The position numbers and the translations under genes are program-made. Below are positions 24,969 through 33,776 of a stretch of 64,000 nt of DNA, piece by piece (the first letter of the stretch is position 1; each line of letters opens with the position of its first letter). Origin of the DNA: Halovenus rubra (GTDB lineage Archaea; Halobacteriota; Halobacteria; Halobacteriales; Haloarculaceae); the NCBI RefSeq assembly GCF_026586665.1, contig NZ_JAODIY010000009.1:372001-436000 (forward strand), in the 5' to 3' direction. The notes beneath the pieces were generated by a model. The model had not been told where the DNA came from. It did not search any database and saw nothing but the letters and a program-made list of their open reading frames with translations.

Positions 24969-25835
24969 CTATGGCTCCCCAATAGTCACGACAGGAACTG
25001 GCGCCGAGCGCACAGTTTTTTCAGCAACACTACCAAACAGAATCCGGTCCGTTCCCTGTCTCCCTGTCGTTCCCATCCCGACTGCATGGATATCGTTCGA
25101 TTCGATACAGTCAAGCAGTGTCTCGATTGGTGTCCCGTGTTCGACGTGACGGGTGATATCGGTAATCCCACGCGCGTTTGCCTCCGAGGCAATAGCTTCG
25201 ACAGCTTCGGTCGCGGCCTGTTCGCTTTCGTTGCTGTCAACTGTCGACCGGACATCTAACCCGAGTGCAGCATCGTCGACAACAGAGAGGATATGCACAG
25301 TTGCATCACTCGACGCCGCAAGTGAGAGCGTGTGTTTGGCAGCGCGTGTCGCTGCGTCACTTCCATCAGTCGGGATGAGGATATGTTCATACGGGAACTG
25401 AAGCGTCTCATCTGGCTGCATGCGGACCGTCAGAACAGGGACCGAGGAGAGACGGACGACCTTCTCGGAGACACTTCCGAGAAGGTGGCGTGGAAGTCCT
25501 GTACGCCCATGCGTTGGCATTACGACCAAGTCTTGGTCGTATCGTTCAGCGTAATCGACGATTGTCGGTGCTGGATTCCCTTGAACGACATCGGTTTCGT
25601 ATGAAAGGCCAACTGTATCCAGCGTTTTTGCAGCTTCCTCAACGATGTCGTAGCCCTTCTCAACAAGCACGTCGATAGTGTCATTCTCGACAACAGTGAC
25701 ACTGTCACGCGCTGTATCAGCAACGTACAGCACATGAATGGTCGCGTCAGACCAATGAGCGACCTCGCTTGCGTGGTGGAGGATTTCTGTTGAACCATCG
25801 CTACCGTCGAAGGGGAGAAGGATATTCTCGTACAT
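24969..25835 (-). CDS. Universal stress protein with two UspA domains
   Basis: 288 residues made of two tandem UspA folds. The first is residues 1 to about 140 (NILLPFDGSDGSTEILHHA ... MPTHGRTGLPRHLLGSVSEKVVR). The second is about 147-288 (HILIPTDGSDAATRAAKHTL ... GMGTTGRQGTDRILFGSVAEKTVR). Each has the Gly-rich ATP-binding loop (GxxGx9G(S/T)), so both halves may bind ATP. Soluble cytoplasmic stress-response protein; target unknown. It is monocistronic, with an upstream gap before the CNNM gene. Confidence 0.9.
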   Translation of the reverse strand: MYENILLPFDGSDGSTEILHHASEVAHWSDATIHVLYVADTARDSVTVVENDTIDVLVEKGYDIVEEAAKTLDTVGLSYETDVVQGNPAPTIVDYAERYDQDLVVMPTHGRTGLPRHLLGSVSEKVVRLSSVPVLTVRMQPDETLQFPYEHILIPTDGSDAATRAAKHTLSLAASSDATVHILSVVDDAALGLDVRSTVDSNESEQAATEAVEAIASEANARGITDITRHVEHGTPIETLLDCIESNDIHAVGMGTTGRQGTDRILFGSVAEKTVRSAPVPVVTIGEP

Positions 25836-25921
25836 GGCTGGATAGGCAGTCCTAGAACTGTCGAGACCCTAATAACCCTGCCACGTTCTCAAAGTACGAC
25901 AGCCGACTGTGATACTGTCCG

Positions 25922-27319
25922 TTAGTTTGTTTCACCGTCGCCAGTTGAAGATGTCTCGGGATCAGAACCAACAGTCTCAGCGTCGATGGTAACTCTGACC
26001 TTTTGTATGCGAGTATCATCTACTTGTTCGGCTCGCAACGTCATATTCTCGTAGTCGAACTCCTCACCCTGCTTGACGAGGCGGCCAGCGCGGTTGAAAA
26101 TGAAGCCTGCAATAGTCTCGAACTCTTCACCTTCAGGGAGATAGATATCGAGTACTTCATTGACCTCATCAATGTTCACGTCGCCACGAACGAGCATTTC
26201 AGTGTCGTCGATGTACTCGATTGGATGGGCTTCGTCATCCATCAGTATCTCGCCAACAATCTCTTCGACAATATCTTCAATCGTAATAAGCCCCTCAGTT
26301 GCGCCGAATTCGTCGACAACAATGACCATATGTAGTCGGTTTTCGCGCATCTCCACGAGCAAATCATCGACATTCTTTGATTCGGGTATCTGGCGTGTCG
26401 GAGTGACCACGTCACCCACAGCCCGGTCTGCAGTGGTATCGTAATCTGCGTCCCGATCTAGGTCACGGATATCAAAGACACCGACGATGTTGTCAAGCGA
26501 ACCCTCGTAGACAGGGAGACGAGCATGTCCCGACTGCATACATTCCTCAATGCCTTCTTCGACTGTCGTCTCCTTGGAGATGCCCTTAACATCGAGACGT
26601 GGCGTCATTGCTTCTTTGGCAACAGTATTCCTGAATCGCAGGGTGCGATGAATCATCTGACGCTCCTCTTCGTCAAGAATACCTTCGCGCTCGCCCGTCT
26701 TGATCATGTTTCGAATTTCGTCACGGCTGACGTACGATGATTCCATAGCAGAGTTCCCAGGAGTGACTTTGTTGACGAGTCTCGTCAAGTAATAAAAGAG
26801 TGTGATAAGTGGCCAGAGCAGTTTTCCAACGACTTTCAGGAGGGGTGCAACGGTTCGTGCCCACGTGTCGGTGTTGTCGACAGCGTAGGATTTAGGCGCG
26901 CTCTCACCGAATAACAGGACCATCGACGTGATACCAAACGACGAGACGAGCACTGCCGTGCCTGCATCGAGGTAGAACCCGACAATGGTCGTCGAAATAG
27001 ATGACATCGTAATATTGACCAGGTTGTTTCCGACCAGAATCGTTACGAGCAATCGATGTGGGTCCGATTTAAGCGACTTAATCGCCCGCGCACCGCGTTT
27101 CCCCTCCTCAACCATCGCGTCAATCTGGTGGGGCGACAGTGAAAACATCGCGATTTCCGACGAGGAAAAGAACCCAGACCCCATGATGAGTAGCAGAATC
27201 ATCACAACACCGGTTGCGGTGATAGCCGTCTGCCCTAGTTCAAAACCGATAACCGAGAAAGTGGACAGGGTTGTACTGACCTCAGCTACTGCTGTGAGCA
27301 CGGAGAACATCATCAACAC
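25922..27319 (-). CDS. CNNM/CorC-type transporter with CBS pair
   Basis: 465 residues. The N-terminal DUF21 membrane domain has helices at about 20-55, 95-120 and 125-150 and the FFSSSEIAMFSLSPHQID segment. Two CBS domains lie at about 230-350 (EAMTPRLDVKGISKE; LVEMRENRLHMVIVVDEFGATEGLITIEDIVEEIVGEI), then a CorC_HlyC domain (about 370-445) with LPEGEEFETIAGFIFNRAGRL. Relatives export or regulate Mg2+ or other divalent cations. The start is not certain; several Met codons lie in the first four residues. The gene is single. Confidence 0.88.
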   Translation of the reverse strand: MLMMFSVLTAVAEVSTTLSTFSVIGFELGQTAITATGVVMILLLIMGSGFFSSSEIAMFSLSPHQIDAMVEEGKRGARAIKSLKSDPHRLLVTILVGNNLVNITMSSISTTIVGFYLDAGTAVLVSSFGITSMVLLFGESAPKSYAVDNTDTWARTVAPLLKVVGKLLWPLITLFYYLTRLVNKVTPGNSAMESSYVSRDEIRNMIKTGEREGILDEEERQMIHRTLRFRNTVAKEAMTPRLDVKGISKETTVEEGIEECMQSGHARLPVYEGSLDNIVGVFDIRDLDRDADYDTTADRAVGDVVTPTRQIPESKNVDDLLVEMRENRLHMVIVVDEFGATEGLITIEDIVEEIVGEILMDDEAHPIEYIDDTEMLVRGDVNIDEVNEVLDIYLPEGEEFETIAGFIFNRAGRLVKQGEEFDYENMTLRAEQVDDTRIQKVRVTIDAETVGSDPETSSTGDGETN

Positions 27320-27868
27320 CTCTGATTATGAGGGTGGCACAGTAACCCTTGGGGAACCGAGAGTGAGTGCATGTTGGGTCAACAGTCTCTGTATTAGCTG
27401 AGACATGATACGTTTGTTTCTGTGACTGTGTTCTTTGTCTTCGTGTCTGTTCTGGACGTATAGTCAAAACCCGCAGGACAGAGCGTTTCAACGATATCCC
27501 GCGACGAAAAGCGACCGTACGCTCAACAAGACCAGCACACGCAGCATTCACACGAAGACTTCAGTCCGTGGCTGGTCTTGATGTGCGTGTTTGTCGATTG
27601 ACGACTCGTCTTTGAGTACGACAGTCAAAATCAAGCAAACACACAAAAAACTCACCGATATATCGACCACGTCGCCAGCACATCTTGCGTGGTAGCTACT
27701 GCATTATGCGACAAAAACAGTTCAAAACTCAAAACAAAGCTACAGTATTTTGCTCGTCGAATGAGTCGTGAGATCGAGTATCACGCTATAGTATGGCGAA
27801 TTTGGACCAAAACATCGATCCAAATGACAGGGTTTATTACCAACAGATTCCCAGTGTCTAATGCGTTC
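27320..27868. other. Intergenic stretch upstream of tRNA-Glu
   Basis: About 550 bases between the CNNM gene and tRNA-Glu. Short open frames exist on both strands but none has a promoter, family resemblance or acidic haloarchaeal composition. The right end carries a TATA-like TTTATTA at 27833-27839, about 30 bases before the tRNA. I see no further RNA gene. Confidence 0.5.
27833..27839 (+). promoter_or_regulatory. TATA-like box of tRNA-Glu
   Basis: TTTATTA, 30-36 bases upstream of the first tRNA base at 27869. Confidence 0.35.
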
Positions 27869-27943
27869 GCTCGGTTGGTGTAGTCCGGCCAATCATTTTG
27901 GCCTTTCGAGCCGAAGACCAGGGTTCAAATCCCTGACCGAGCA
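27869..27943 (+). tRNA. tRNA-Glu (anticodon UUC)
   Basis: Acceptor GCTCGGT (27869-27875) pairs with ACCGAGC (27936-27942), discriminator A at 27943. The anticodon stem TTGGC/GCCGA (27898-27902/27910-27914) encloses a 7-base loop with TTC at 27905-27907. T-arm GGGTTCAAATCCC. The extra arm is short. No CCA is encoded and no intron is seen. All four arms can be drawn, with one G.U pair in the anticodon stem. Confidence 0.95.
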
Positions 27944-28018
27944 TTTTGTTGAATAACATACTGAGCCTAAGCTCAAGAGGAGTGCACTTATCGTTGCACG
28001 GCGTGTAGTAGGTCATGC

Positions 28019-28306
28019 ATGCCTGAAGAAGTCTTGTTCAAATCAGAAAGCGACCAGAGTCGAGAAGATATCGCAGCGTACCTGCGCCGTATCGCCGAGA
28101 AGCTTGACCAAGGCGACGGGATAACGCTGAAGTCGGGCTCTGAATCTGTGACGATGGAACCGCCAGCCCATCCAACGTTTGAGGTCAAGGCTGAACGTGA
28201 GGGGCCAACCGACGGGCCAAATGAGTTGAGTCTCGAATTCGAGCTTGAGTGGGATGCAAACGCCAGTGAACAGAGTGACGAGACTGGCCAGTTGAAAATA
28301 GAGTGA
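28019..28306 (+). CDS. Amphi-Trp domain protein
   Basis: 95 residues. It begins MPEEVLFKSESDQSREDIAAYLRRIAEKLDQGDGITLKSGSESVTMEPP, the consensus opening of the amphi-Trp domain, then a beta strand VKAEREG and an acidic LEFELEWD strand. The domain is small and widespread in archaea; its function is not established. The last 15 residues are an acidic tail. It lies 75 bases after tRNA-Glu and converges on the histidine kinase gene with 24 bases between. Confidence 0.85.
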   Translation: MPEEVLFKSESDQSREDIAAYLRRIAEKLDQGDGITLKSGSESVTMEPPAHPTFEVKAEREGPTDGPNELSLEFELEWDANASEQSDETGQLKIE

Positions 28307-28330
28307 GGCTGTGAGACATTCAGTGAGGCA

Positions 28331-29425
28331 TTAATCAAGGAATTCGACGCCAGTTACGTCGAATCGTGCCCCGCCCATCTTGCTTTCAGTTACCGACACA
28401 TCCCACCCATGTGCAGCCGCGAATTCTTGGACAATATTGAGGCCAAACCCTGTGCCGTCGGTTGCTGTTGAGTGTCCTCGGTCGAAGACTCGGTTTTGTT
28501 TCGCCGACGGAATACCGGGACCGTCGTCTGCGACGAAAAATCCATCTGCTGTCGTTCCGACTGTGACTTCGACAGAACCGTCACTGTGTACAACAGCATT
28601 CGTCAGGAGATTTTCGAATATCTGCCGGAGGAACCGACGGTCTGCACGGACCAGCCGGTCAGTCTGCTCCGAGAGAGTTGCGGTCTCGGAGTCGAGATGC
28701 GTCCAGCAGTGGTCAATCATCTGCCCGAGGCTCACCGGCTCCATTTCGGGGTTTGTTGTATCACTGCGAATCATGGCGAGCAGGTCGTCGACGAGTGCTT
28801 CCATCTGGTCGGTTGCATCTTGAATCGCATCCAGATGGGGGTCCGGGTCCTCACGCGCAAGCTTTGCTCGTGCTTTGACAACCTGGAGTGGATTCCTCAG
28901 GTCGTGGGAAAGAGCTCCGGCAAGCTGTGTAATACGCTCGTTTTGGGACCGGAGTCTCTCTTCGCGCTGGTGGCGTTCAAGCACTGTTCCCAATGACATA
29001 CAGAGCAACTCTGCCCAGTTAATATCGCGGCTGTCGAACGTATTTGTCTCGGCCGACATAGCATGAAACACACCCCAGTCACCGACAGCAATCGTTAGAG
29101 CCGACTTGATTGTGTTATCTGTGGGCTTTGCCCGGTCAGAACCAGTTACGTCGTCGATACAGCGCGTCTCCTTCGTTCGATACACGTATCCAGCAACTCC
29201 TTTCTCAACACCAAACACACGCTCACCGGGTTCAGCTGTTCCTGCCTCCGAGATTGCTTTTATCTCGAAAACGTCTGCTTCGTCTGATGGCGCGACGAGC
29301 GAACACCAATCCATGCCGATTACATCGACTGCTGCATTAATCGTTATCTCGTAGCAGTCTTCGATAGAATCTGCTCCGTACATTCGGTTGGCAGCACGAT
29401 GTAGTTCTTTGAGTCCACTACTCAT
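28331..29425 (-). CDS. GAF-domain sensor histidine kinase
   Basis: 364 residues, no membrane segment. An N-terminal GAF-type sensor (about 15-150) with MDWCSLVAPS and GVAGYVYRTKETRCIDD precedes the H-box LSHDLRNPLQVVK (His174). An ATPase domain follows with the N box FENLLTNAVVHS, the G1 box DDGPGIP and the G2 box GTGFGLNIV. It should autophosphorylate on His174, but no response-regulator gene is adjacent, so its partner is encoded elsewhere. The GAF ligand is unknown. Confidence 0.9.
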   Translation of the reverse strand: MSSGLKELHRAANRMYGADSIEDCYEITINAAVDVIGMDWCSLVAPSDEADVFEIKAISEAGTAEPGERVFGVEKGVAGYVYRTKETRCIDDVTGSDRAKPTDNTIKSALTIAVGDWGVFHAMSAETNTFDSRDINWAELLCMSLGTVLERHQREERLRSQNERITQLAGALSHDLRNPLQVVKARAKLAREDPDPHLDAIQDATDQMEALVDDLLAMIRSDTTNPEMEPVSLGQMIDHCWTHLDSETATLSEQTDRLVRADRRFLRQIFENLLTNAVVHSDGSVEVTVGTTADGFFVADDGPGIPSAKQNRVFDRGHSTATDGTGFGLNIVQEFAAAHGWDVSVTESKMGGARFDVTGVEFLD

Positions 29426-29786
29426 TCTTACGTTCTTAGCTAGAGGATAACACGCACAGGCTTTGTAAACCTAGGTTCAGACACCAGTACGAATAACAGA
29501 GGTCCGAACACATCAAACGCAAATTAGGACGAAGACAGCCATGAATCACAACGAAACGTGGCCTGAAAAACAACCTTCAAGAAGTGATTATCTACGGTCC
29601 AGAGAAGTCAGACCGAGTCATATCCATGCAAAAGACACATAGCGTGACAATCTGAATGCGTGGGTAACCTGTAATATTTCGTTAGTCAGAAAACGAGTCA
29701 TTGTGTTGGTGAACAAGACAGCAACGCAATCTATTAGAGCCCCTTGGGAGACACCCAATGTAAGGTATTTCGACAACAAAAAGACA
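29426..29786. other. Intergenic stretch before the MFS gene
   Basis: About 360 bases with no supported gene. It contains the divergent promoters of the histidine kinase and MFS transporter. No hairpin or RNA stands out. The MFS frame is open from a GTG at 29703, but the first residues look non-coding. Confidence 0.45.
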
Positions 29787-31154
29787 ATGAAAAAACAGGA
29801 ACAAGCGCAACCCACAGAAGAGACCCCAGACCTATTTGACCCATTCAGGCAGTTCTTCTCGTTTCGTCGAGACGTTTTGGTTCTTTCAGCCGCAATGTTT
29901 GCGTTTAGTCTTGGCTTCCAAATGACTAGTCGGTACATCCCCCGGTACCTAGAAGTTCTCGGTGCAGGTGGACTGACTATCGGGCTGTTTGGAACGGTCC
30001 AAAACGTTATCAGTGCAACGTATCCGTATCCGGGTGGAATTATCTCTGACCGTATTGGGTCCAGATACGCACTCACGCTCTTTGGGTTACTTTCGAGTCT
30101 GGGTTTTCTTTTCTGGGTTGTTGCTCCCGAGATTGGAACACTCTCTATTATTGGTGTTAGTATCGAACCGTGGTTTTGGATTTTTGTTGGGCTCTTTCTT
30201 GCACAGGCGTGGAAATCATTCGGTCTGGGGGCTTCTTTCGCTATTATCAAACAGTCTGTCCCTCCCTCCCAACTGGCTCGTGGCTTCGCGAGCACCGAAG
30301 TGTTCCGCCGGACGGCATTTCTGTTCGGACCACTGGTAGCAGCGGTCATTCTGTTTGTATTTGCTGATTTCCGTCTCGGATTTCAGGTAATCCTCGCTGT
30401 CGCAATGGTATTCGGTGTCGTCGCCACACTGATACAGCATTATCTCTACAAACCAGAGGATACCTCACTCGGAAAAGAATTTCAGGGAATACAATCAATT
30501 CGAGACGACTTGCGGACACTCCCTGCAGAACTCAAGCCGCTTTTGATTGCTGATACGCTCGTCCGTTTTGCTAACGGGATGGTCTATGTTTTCTTTGTGA
30601 TTGTCGTGACTGATTTTCTGGAGGTCAGTCTTTCCCTTGGCTCTGTGACACTCAGTCCAGATGTCTTCTTTGGCGTGTTGCTCGCTGTTGAGATGGTTGT
30701 CGCGCTCGTTTCAATGCCCATAGCAGCCAAGGTCTCAGAGCAGGTGGGGTTGAAACCTGTCGTCACATTCGGGTTTTTCATCTATGCAATATTCCCAATC
30801 TTGCTGATTTCAGTTCCGGAAGAAACTCCTGTCACAGCAGCCCTTGTTATCGTTTTATTTGCCTTTTCGGGCCTTCGGTTTGCAGGACTGCCAGCTCATA
30901 AGGCCCTTATCGTCGGGCCAGCACAAAAGGAAACCGGCGGGCGCGTCTCTGGGTCGTACTACCTTGCAAGGAACACAGTTGTCATTCCAAGTGCAGCGCT
31001 TGGCGGCGTGATATACGGTGGGATAACCGTTCCGGGTATTCAACTTGAATTTACTGGAAGTCCACCACTGACATTCGCAGTAGCCTCGATGATTGGCCTC
31101 GTCGGCGTTGGGTATTTCGTCGTGTACGGAAAGGAGTTCACTGCTTACGAGTAG
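29787..31154 (+). CDS. Major facilitator superfamily transporter
   Basis: 455 residues from the ATG at 29787; the frame is open from a GTG at 29703, but the extra 28 residues are unlike a transporter N-terminus. About twelve hydrophobic helices are visible. The loop 2-3 motif GGIISDRIGSRYAL, the MFS signature G(x)3DRxG(x)R, is at about residues 85-98. Its substrate cannot be told. The gene is single and converges on the geranylgeranyl reductase gene. Confidence 0.8.
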   Translation: MKKQEQAQPTEETPDLFDPFRQFFSFRRDVLVLSAAMFAFSLGFQMTSRYIPRYLEVLGAGGLTIGLFGTVQNVISATYPYPGGIISDRIGSRYALTLFGLLSSLGFLFWVVAPEIGTLSIIGVSIEPWFWIFVGLFLAQAWKSFGLGASFAIIKQSVPPSQLARGFASTEVFRRTAFLFGPLVAAVILFVFADFRLGFQVILAVAMVFGVVATLIQHYLYKPEDTSLGKEFQGIQSIRDDLRTLPAELKPLLIADTLVRFANGMVYVFFVIVVTDFLEVSLSLGSVTLSPDVFFGVLLAVEMVVALVSMPIAAKVSEQVGLKPVVTFGFFIYAIFPILLISVPEETPVTAALVIVLFAFSGLRFAGLPAHKALIVGPAQKETGGRVSGSYYLARNTVVIPSAALGGVIYGGITVPGIQLEFTGSPPLTFAVASMIGLVGVGYFVVYGKEFTAYE

Positions 31155-31172
31155 GCAAAAAATACGTGGTGG

Positions 31173-32558
31173 TCAATACTTGCGCTCTGCGCCCGTAACA
31201 TCGTAAACGTCGTCCATCAACCCATCACGACGAGTTTGCCAGGATTCGAACCCGTCGGGAGTCGTTGGATACTCGTTATAAATTTCTTTCAGGTCAGCAG
31301 CAAAATGATTGACTGTGTAGGCTTCTCGGAGCGTTCTCCAGTTGCCTCGCGTTTCGATTGCAGTAACAATTGCTGCCTTGATTTTTTCTGTAAATGACAT
31401 CGAGACTGCGCCCTTTTTCCCCATTAGGTCGACAAGCATTTCGCCGGGTAATGCCGTCACAATATTAGTCAAGACTTCGACACTATGTGCTCCACCGAAG
31501 ATATTGTAGAGGTCCATCGCGGCGAATTTTTTGCCAAATCCTGTCTGGACCAAATGGTTGTACTCCCACAGTGCTGCTTCGCTGACGGTCCCATCGCTGA
31601 TAGCTTCTGTCGCAACTTCGGCAGCCCAGTGGCCAGCCTTGGCAGCACCGGGAATCCCGCCACCTGTTGTGGGGTTAACGTGTGCTGCAGCGTCTCCGAC
31701 AGACATGAACCCGGGTGCAACCGCTGAATCGTATGGACGGCGAGTCGGAAGTGCTGCACCCAACTTATCTTTCACTTCAGCGCCTCGGAACTCCGGTTGG
31801 TTTTCGAGGTCATCTTTGAGTACCGAGACCAGTTCAATCGGCGGTTTGTTCATCTGAAACCCGAGTCCGGCGTTAATTTCCGTTTTTGTCCGGGGGAAAT
31901 ACCAGAGATATCCTAGTTCAGCAGTGGGCTTGAACACGATAGCGTCGTCGTACTCCACTGGCTCAGGAACCTCAATAACCTCACGGTAGGCCGAGCAAAA
32001 CTGTTGGTAGTTGACGTTCGTATCGTACCTGCTTCCATCGAAGTCAACCTTATCCTGTAGCAATGAGAGCGTTCCTGCTGCGTCAATGACGATATCTGCT
32101 CTATATTCAACAGGGTCGTCGTTCCGGATGGCCTTGACTCCCTCAACGCTGCCGTTTTGTATCACATCCTGAACAACAGTGTTATACTCAATCTCGGCAC
32201 CGACGCGGTCAGCTTCCTCAAGCAATATCTCGCCGTACCGCTTCCTGTCGACGACCGCCCCACTTTCGCCTTCAAAGGGGATGGTATAGTCGTCTCCCCG
32301 CGGATTCATGAAGAGGGCGCGCTGAATATTCTCGTTTGTGAACGATTCTTCCCGAAGATAGTCACGGTCAATAACGTCCGGAAACGTACTCGTTCCTTTG
32401 ATAGCGTCACCACAAGCAATGTGCCCACCGTCTTCCTCGCTTTTTCGCTCAAGGAGAGTCACATCGAGTCCCTTCTGGGCGGCTGTCGCCGCCGCAAAAC
32501 ACCCCGCTGTTCCACCACCTACAATGATTATGTCGCGGGTTATTGTTGTCATCGACAA
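31173..32558 (-). CDS. Geranylgeranyl reductase family flavoprotein
   Basis: 461 residues. The FAD-binding Rossmann motif DIIIVGGGTAGCFAA is at about 9-23. The GDAAAHVNPTTGGGIPGAAKAG segment (about 288-309) is the family signature. The pattern ADIVIDAAGTLS is also typical of digeranylgeranylglycerophospholipid reductases, which saturate the isoprenoid chains of archaeal lipids; other family members act on menaquinone or dolichol. Which substrate applies cannot be decided. It shares the neighbourhood of GGGP-synthase-like and phytoene desaturase genes. It is divergent from the unknown DDVDD protein gene with a 92-base gap. Confidence 0.85.
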   Translation of the reverse strand: MSMTTITRDIIIVGGGTAGCFAAATAAQKGLDVTLLERKSEEDGGHIACGDAIKGTSTFPDVIDRDYLREESFTNENIQRALFMNPRGDDYTIPFEGESGAVVDRKRYGEILLEEADRVGAEIEYNTVVQDVIQNGSVEGVKAIRNDDPVEYRADIVIDAAGTLSLLQDKVDFDGSRYDTNVNYQQFCSAYREVIEVPEPVEYDDAIVFKPTAELGYLWYFPRTKTEINAGLGFQMNKPPIELVSVLKDDLENQPEFRGAEVKDKLGAALPTRRPYDSAVAPGFMSVGDAAAHVNPTTGGGIPGAAKAGHWAAEVATEAISDGTVSEAALWEYNHLVQTGFGKKFAAMDLYNIFGGAHSVEVLTNIVTALPGEMLVDLMGKKGAVSMSFTEKIKAAIVTAIETRGNWRTLREAYTVNHFAADLKEIYNEYPTTPDGFESWQTRRDGLMDDVYDVTGAERKY

Positions 32559-32650
32559 AAGGGTACACCCGGGTTAATTAAAAAACCTCATATTGATTTG
32601 CGGGTTGAGACCGACAAGATAAACACGCTAGGTTGCTCACTATCACCAGA

Positions 32651-33709
32651 ATGTTCGCACGGAGTGCACGATGGCTCGCTCGCCGCCGGACTCTCCCAAC
32701 GTCAGCCCGTGCAGTCTTTGGCTACTACGCCGATTCGGGAGAGTTCGATATCGGAAGTCTTCGGCTCAAACGACGGGTCGACGAATTCGTTGAGCAGGTC
32801 GTGCGAGATGCGTTCAGCGAAGTCGAACAGGCAATAGCCTCGGAATTTGGGTATCAATATGTCTCCTTCGAGTACGATACGAAACTGCTTTTACCGGCAA
32901 ATCTGACGCTTGGTTATCTCTATCGTCATGCTGAGGAGGCTGACCACAGGAAGGCTGAAGAGGTGACTCGCTTGGCTGTCGAAGCCCTCCTCGATGGCGA
33001 TATGCGGGATGCGATTAACGATGGCGAGTACGAAGACTTTTCGGTCGATTTTGCCGCTGATAGGGAAGACTGTAAACGAGTTGCAAAGATCGCACAGGGA
33101 GTCCTCGAAAAACGGGTCGAAACGGAGTTCGCAAATCACCCTGACCAAGTCAAGGAGGCGTACGACTGGGCAGTCGGTATCTCCGAGCAACATCAGTCAG
33201 AAGACCCCCACTTTCGGGACCTCATGCAGCGAGCACGGACCGGCGAGGAAACCGCTCTTAGTGCGGTTCAACGCGAGTATAAGTACGCAACATTTGATGA
33301 TGAGCCCGCTCTGTTCACAGATGAAGAGCTATCGCTTCCCTACCTCAAGACGCAGTACGACCGGGTAGGTGTTATCTACGACGCGATGATAGAGATGTAC
33401 GAACACGAAGGGCTCCCGGTCGAAGACGAGTTCCGCCGGTCGATTGTCCTTTCGATAATCGGTGCGCAAGTCTGGCTGGACGACGTTGATGATTACCCTG
33501 CCGATAGAACGGAGGGCCAACTAACACCAGTTACAGCGGAATATCTCTTGAATGACTCTGACAGCGAGGCCAAACAGGCAACCATAGATATCAGCTACGA
33601 GTACCTCAACCGGGCAAAAAAGCAAGCAAAAGCAGCAGACTCGACACTGACGGGAATCGCAACAGAGTATATTGCTCGCGATGGGGACCCGAGCGTATTA
33701 CGCAGTTGA
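32651..33709 (+). CDS. Unknown protein with a DDVDD motif in a lipid-gene neighbourhood
   Basis: 352 residues from the ATG at 32651; the frame also has a TTG at 32633. Mostly alpha-helical and acidic. Residues 261-300 read FRRSIVLSIIGAQVWLDDVD followed by DYPADRTEGQLTPVTAEYLL. DDVDDYPADR is reminiscent of the second Asp-rich motif (DDxxD) of all-trans isoprenyl diphosphate synthases, which also sits on a helix after a hydrophobic stretch. The first Asp-rich motif is not evident. I do not recognise the family, so this is an inference from motif and location beside a GGGP-synthase-like gene 67 bases downstream. Confidence 0.7.
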   Translation: MFARSARWLARRRTLPTSARAVFGYYADSGEFDIGSLRLKRRVDEFVEQVVRDAFSEVEQAIASEFGYQYVSFEYDTKLLLPANLTLGYLYRHAEEADHRKAEEVTRLAVEALLDGDMRDAINDGEYEDFSVDFAADREDCKRVAKIAQGVLEKRVETEFANHPDQVKEAYDWAVGISEQHQSEDPHFRDLMQRARTGEETALSAVQREYKYATFDDEPALFTDEELSLPYLKTQYDRVGVIYDAMIEMYEHEGLPVEDEFRRSIVLSIIGAQVWLDDVDDYPADRTEGQLTPVTAEYLLNDSDSEAKQATIDISYEYLNRAKKQAKAADSTLTGIATEYIARDGDPSVLRS

Positions 33710-33776
33710 CATTGGTGCCCAGTGGGTCCGAGAAGATACTTTTATCCATTCCAACAGAGTCGTGTAGTATACTAGG

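Noticed and set aside
27689-27883. 64-residue frame before tRNA-Glu
   Set aside because: It runs into the tRNA and has a basic, Lys/Arg/Thr-rich composition unlike the acidic proteins around it.
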